In this document: positions 14,769 through 16,394 of the stretch, in pieces
Position numbering within the stretch: position 1 is the first letter of the stretch
How the letters are laid out: the number at the start of each line of letters is the position of its first letter
DNA from: Pseudomonadota bacterium
GTDB lineage: Bacteria; Pseudomonadota; Gammaproteobacteria; Burkholderiales; Thiobacillaceae
NCBI GenBank assembly: GCA_021836225.1
Contig: JAKBJA010000063.1
Span: forward strand, 1 to 16,394
Length of the DNA stretch: 16,394 nt
Direction of reading: 5' to 3'
Program-made: the position numbers and the translations under genes
The notes under the pieces: model-generated
The model's input: only the letters and a program-made list of their open reading frames with translations
What the model was told of the DNA's origin: nothing
Database searches by the model: none

Positions 14769-16093
14769 TCGAACGCCTGCGGCACGCGCTGCACCGCAGG
14801 CGCTATCCGCTTCGGTATGCGCATCTCACCCAGTTGCTGAAAAATCAGGCGCTCGATCGCACGCAGCTGCTCGCCAGACAGCAGCAGGACCTGGCCGACC
14901 TCGTCGCCTTCGCAGCGGCCCACACGCCCTATTACGCCGACACGCTCGGCACGCTGCTCGACGCAGGCAAACCCATCGCCATCGGCGAGCTGCCCATCCT
15001 GAAAAAGGACGACGTCCCCCGGCGCCTCGACGACCTGCTGGCCGACACCGCCGACCGCAGCCAGGCGAAGCTCGGTCATACCGGCGGCTCGACCGGCAAG
15101 CCGCTCGCCTTCTGGTACGACGACGCCAAGCACGAACTGATGCGTGGCGGCATGATGCGCAGCTATATGCTGTCGGGCTGGCGGCCGGGACAGAAAATCC
15201 TCAACTTCTGGGGCGCACGGCAGGATGTCGCCCCCGGTGGCGTATTCGGCACCCAACTCGATGATCTCATCGCGGCCGAGCACACCATCGCCGCCTACGA
15301 ATACACCGAGGACACGCTCGTCGAATGGGCGCGCTTCATCCAGCGCTACCGGCCCGTGCTGCTGCAGGGCTACGCTTCGGTGCTGGCGGATGTCGCGCGG
15401 GTGGTGATCGACAACCGGCTGTCCATGCCGAAGACCCTGCTCGGCGTGTACTCCACCGCCGAAATGCTCGACCCCAGTCAGCGCCAACGCATGCAGCAGG
15501 CTTTCGGCTGCAAGGTGTTCAACCAGTACGGCAGCCGCGAAATTTCCAACATCGCCTGCGAATGCCGGCTCGGCAACATGCACGTCTTCACCGACATGGT
15601 GTACCTCGAATCGGTGAAGACCGACGACGAAGACCGGCTGCTGGTCACTTCGCTGACCAACCGGCTGATGCCGATGATCCGCTATGACATCGGCGATGCC
15701 GGCCGGTTGCTGGAAGGAAGCTGCGACTGCGGCCTGCCGTTTCCGTTGATGGAAATGGATCTGTGCCGGCAGAACGACCTCATCCGCACACGTAGCGGCA
15801 AGACCGTCCATCCGTCCTATTTCAACCGCCTGCTGTATGGGCAGACGCAGATCCGGCAATACCAGTGGGTGCAGCGCGACTACGACCGGATCGTCCTGAA
15901 CCTGGTCGCCGCGCAGCCGCTGAGCAGCCAAACGCAGGCGTCGCTGGAAGCCGACATCCGCCGCAATGTGGATGCGGAGATGGTGCTGGAGATGAACACC
16001 CTGGATGACATCCCCCGCTCGCTTTCCGGCAAGCACAGGTTTGTGATCGGGATGCCTGTCGATCCAGTCGACCTCCAGGCCAGCTGGACATGA
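14765..16093 (+). CDS. CapK/phenylacetate-CoA ligase-like AMP-forming enzyme
   Basis: 442 residues. The start overlaps the previous stop (ATGA, 14765-14768), so it is translationally coupled. Adenylate-forming motifs are 'GHTGGSTGKPLAF' (104-116, phosphate loop), 'NQYGSREISNIACEC' (253-267, Y.G..E motif) and 'MIRYDIGDAGRL' (304-315, ribose-binding Asp). The pairs C265/C267 and C320/C322 ('CEC', 'CDCG') match the Cys sites of the PaaK/F390-synthetase-like branch and may bind zinc. A small C-terminal domain follows ('SGKTVHPSYFNRLLY'). Such enzymes activate a carboxylic acid as acyl-AMP and pass it to CoA, an amine or a sugar hydroxyl; CapK-type members occur in polysaccharide clusters. With the ThDP enzyme and the glycosyltransferase-like protein upstream, acylation of a carbohydrate or small glycoside is a reasonable inference, not shown. 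Confidence 0.8.
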   Translation: MIERLRHALHRRRYPLRYAHLTQLLKNQALDRTQLLARQQQDLADLVAFAAAHTPYYADTLGTLLDAGKPIAIGELPILKKDDVPRRLDDLLADTADRSQAKLGHTGGSTGKPLAFWYDDAKHELMRGGMMRSYMLSGWRPGQKILNFWGARQDVAPGGVFGTQLDDLIAAEHTIAAYEYTEDTLVEWARFIQRYRPVLLQGYASVLADVARVVIDNRLSMPKTLLGVYSTAEMLDPSQRQRMQQAFGCKVFNQYGSREISNIACECRLGNMHVFTDMVYLESVKTDDEDRLLVTSLTNRLMPMIRYDIGDAGRLLEGSCDCGLPFPLMEMDLCRQNDLIRTRSGKTVHPSYFNRLLYGQTQIRQYQWVQRDYDRIVLNLVAAQPLSSQTQASLEADIRRNVDAEMVLEMNTLDDIPRSLSGKHRFVIGMPVDPVDLQASWT

Positions 16094-16116
16094 TCAGACA
16101 CACCACGCATAAACAA

Positions 16117-16126
16117 ATTTGCAAAT
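16117..16126. repeat. AT-rich palindrome at the junction before the dctM remnant
   Basis: ATTTGCAAAT is a perfect 10-bp palindrome in a markedly AT-rich patch (16109-16128) between the end of the CapK-like gene and the TRAP remnant. It lies where the dctM reading frame becomes recognisable, so it may mark the recombination point, or be an octamer-like protein site. Confidence 0.3.
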
Positions 16127-16132
16127 CCGTGA

Positions 16133-16240
16133 CTCACCCGCGCGGCGCTGCCGTGGCTGTCGGTCCTGCTGGTGTTTTTGCTGATGATCACCTATATCCC
16201 TCAAATCAGCCCGATGCTGCCGCAGTTACTCTTTGATTGA
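16133..16240 (+). pseudogene. C-terminal remnant of a TRAP transporter large permease (DctM-like)
   Basis: The frame ending in TGA at 16238-16240 encodes 35 residues: 'LTRAALPWLSVLLVFLLMIT' followed by 'YIPQISPMLPQLLFD'. This is the typical last membrane helix and tail of DctM-type permeases (R..LPFL...L.VL.L...P..S..LP). An in-frame TGA at 16130-16132 precedes it, there is no start codon or ribosome site, and the preceding roughly 390 residues of such a protein are absent. It is therefore a 3' stump left when the rest of the gene was deleted or replaced, probably with the junction at about 16094-16132. Confidence 0.65.
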
Positions 16241-16306
16241 ACTGTATGGGCGGGCGTTGTCCAACACGCTCTGTCCGCCCGGCGCTTGATGCTGACTTGA
16301 CGATGC

Positions 16307-16318
16307 CAGGGCGCCCTG
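16307..16318. repeat. 12-bp GC palindrome upstream of the last gene
   Basis: CAGGGCGCCCTG is perfectly self-complementary. It lies just after a possible -35 (TTGACG, 16297-16302) and 42 bp before the start codon at 16360, so it may be a repressor or activator site. No convincing -10 was found. Confidence 0.3.
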
Positions 16319-16324
16319 ACACAG

Positions 16325-16340
16325 TCAAAGCACTCTTTGA
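16325..16340 (+). promoter_or_regulatory. Inverted repeat just before the ribosome site of the last gene
   Basis: TCAAAG-CACT-CTTTGA has 6-bp arms and a 4-base loop. It ends 19 bp before the start at 16360 and just ahead of the AGGA-type ribosome site (16348-16351). As RNA it could form a small hairpin next to the ribosome site; as DNA it could be an operator. Confidence 0.35.
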
Positions 16341-16359
16341 ACCAACCAGGACATCAGCA

Positions 16360-16394
16360 ATGGACACTGCCAAGCTCTACGAACAGCTCATCCA
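16360..16394 (+). CDS. Start of an unidentified gene (truncated by window edge)
   Basis: ATG 16360 is preceded by AGGA at 16348-16351, with 8 bp between. The first eleven codons read MDTAKLYEQLI and the frame stays open to the edge. This is too little to name a family. It lies downstream of the dctM remnant and has its own candidate control sites, so it is probably an independent transcription unit. Confidence 0.5.
   Translation, partial: MDTAKLYEQLI

Noticed and set aside
16248..16280. GGGCGG...CCGCCC inverted repeat as a terminator after the dctM remnant
   Set aside because: The loop is 21 bases, the stem is only 6 bp and no T-tract follows. It may be a weak structure, but not a supported intrinsic terminator.

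Overview
The window is high-GC (roughly 65%, by eye) and densely coded on both strands. Gene content points to a Gram-negative proteobacterium, most likely a betaproteobacterium of the Thiobacillaceae/Nitrosomonadales kind. The pointers are a beta-barrel outer-membrane protein with a signal peptide, a HAMP-adenylate/guanylate cyclase with the tail common in betaproteobacteria, chorismate synthase and a TRAP-transporter remnant. The genus is inferred from general protein flavour, not shown.

Layout. (1) 1-1658, minus strand: a polysaccharide pyruvyl transferase-family gene followed 30 bp later by the 5' part of a Lon-related AAA protease that runs off the left edge. (2) 1719-3287, plus strand: an MFS exporter, divergent from the pyruvyl transferase, then a small secreted cysteine-rich protein. 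(3) 3305-4429, accessory segment: a HigB/HigA-type toxin-antitoxin pair with its own good sigma70-like promoter, then an orphan gene of clearly lower GC. The stop codon of that orphan lies inside a sequence resembling the left end of an integron attC site. (4) 4450-7751, minus strand: a phospholipase D/cardiolipin synthase-like protein with a signal peptide, then a membrane-anchored class III nucleotide cyclase. (5) 7942-8892, plus strand: a predicted outer-membrane beta-barrel protein with a histidine-rich loop, ending 6 bp from the end of convergent aroC (minus strand). (6) 10131-11210: transaldolase, divergent from aroC. (7) 11378-16093: three tightly overlapping plus-strand genes: a thiamine-diphosphate acetolactate-synthase-like enzyme, a large GT-A-like glycosyltransferase-type protein of unknown family, and a CapK/phenylacetate-CoA-ligase-like adenylating enzyme. 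(8) 16094-16394: a short AT-rich junction, a 35-codon C-terminal remnant of a TRAP transporter large subunit (DctM), a stretch with two inverted repeats, and the first codons of a new gene.

How the parts fit. aroC and tal are ordinary metabolism (aromatic amino acids, pentose phosphates). Overlaps of 32 and 4 bp mean the three genes at 11378-16093 are almost certainly translated together, so a carboligation/decarboxylation step, a sugar-nucleotide-type transfer and an acyl-adenylation step probably serve one product. I cannot name that product. The truncated dctM just downstream suggests this operon, or the junction behind it, arose by rearrangement. I consider this operon the best candidate for an undescribed system here, with the toxin-antitoxin/attC-like segment second.

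No tRNA, rRNA, CRISPR array or complete insertion sequence was seen. No gene-free stretch exceeds 300 bp.
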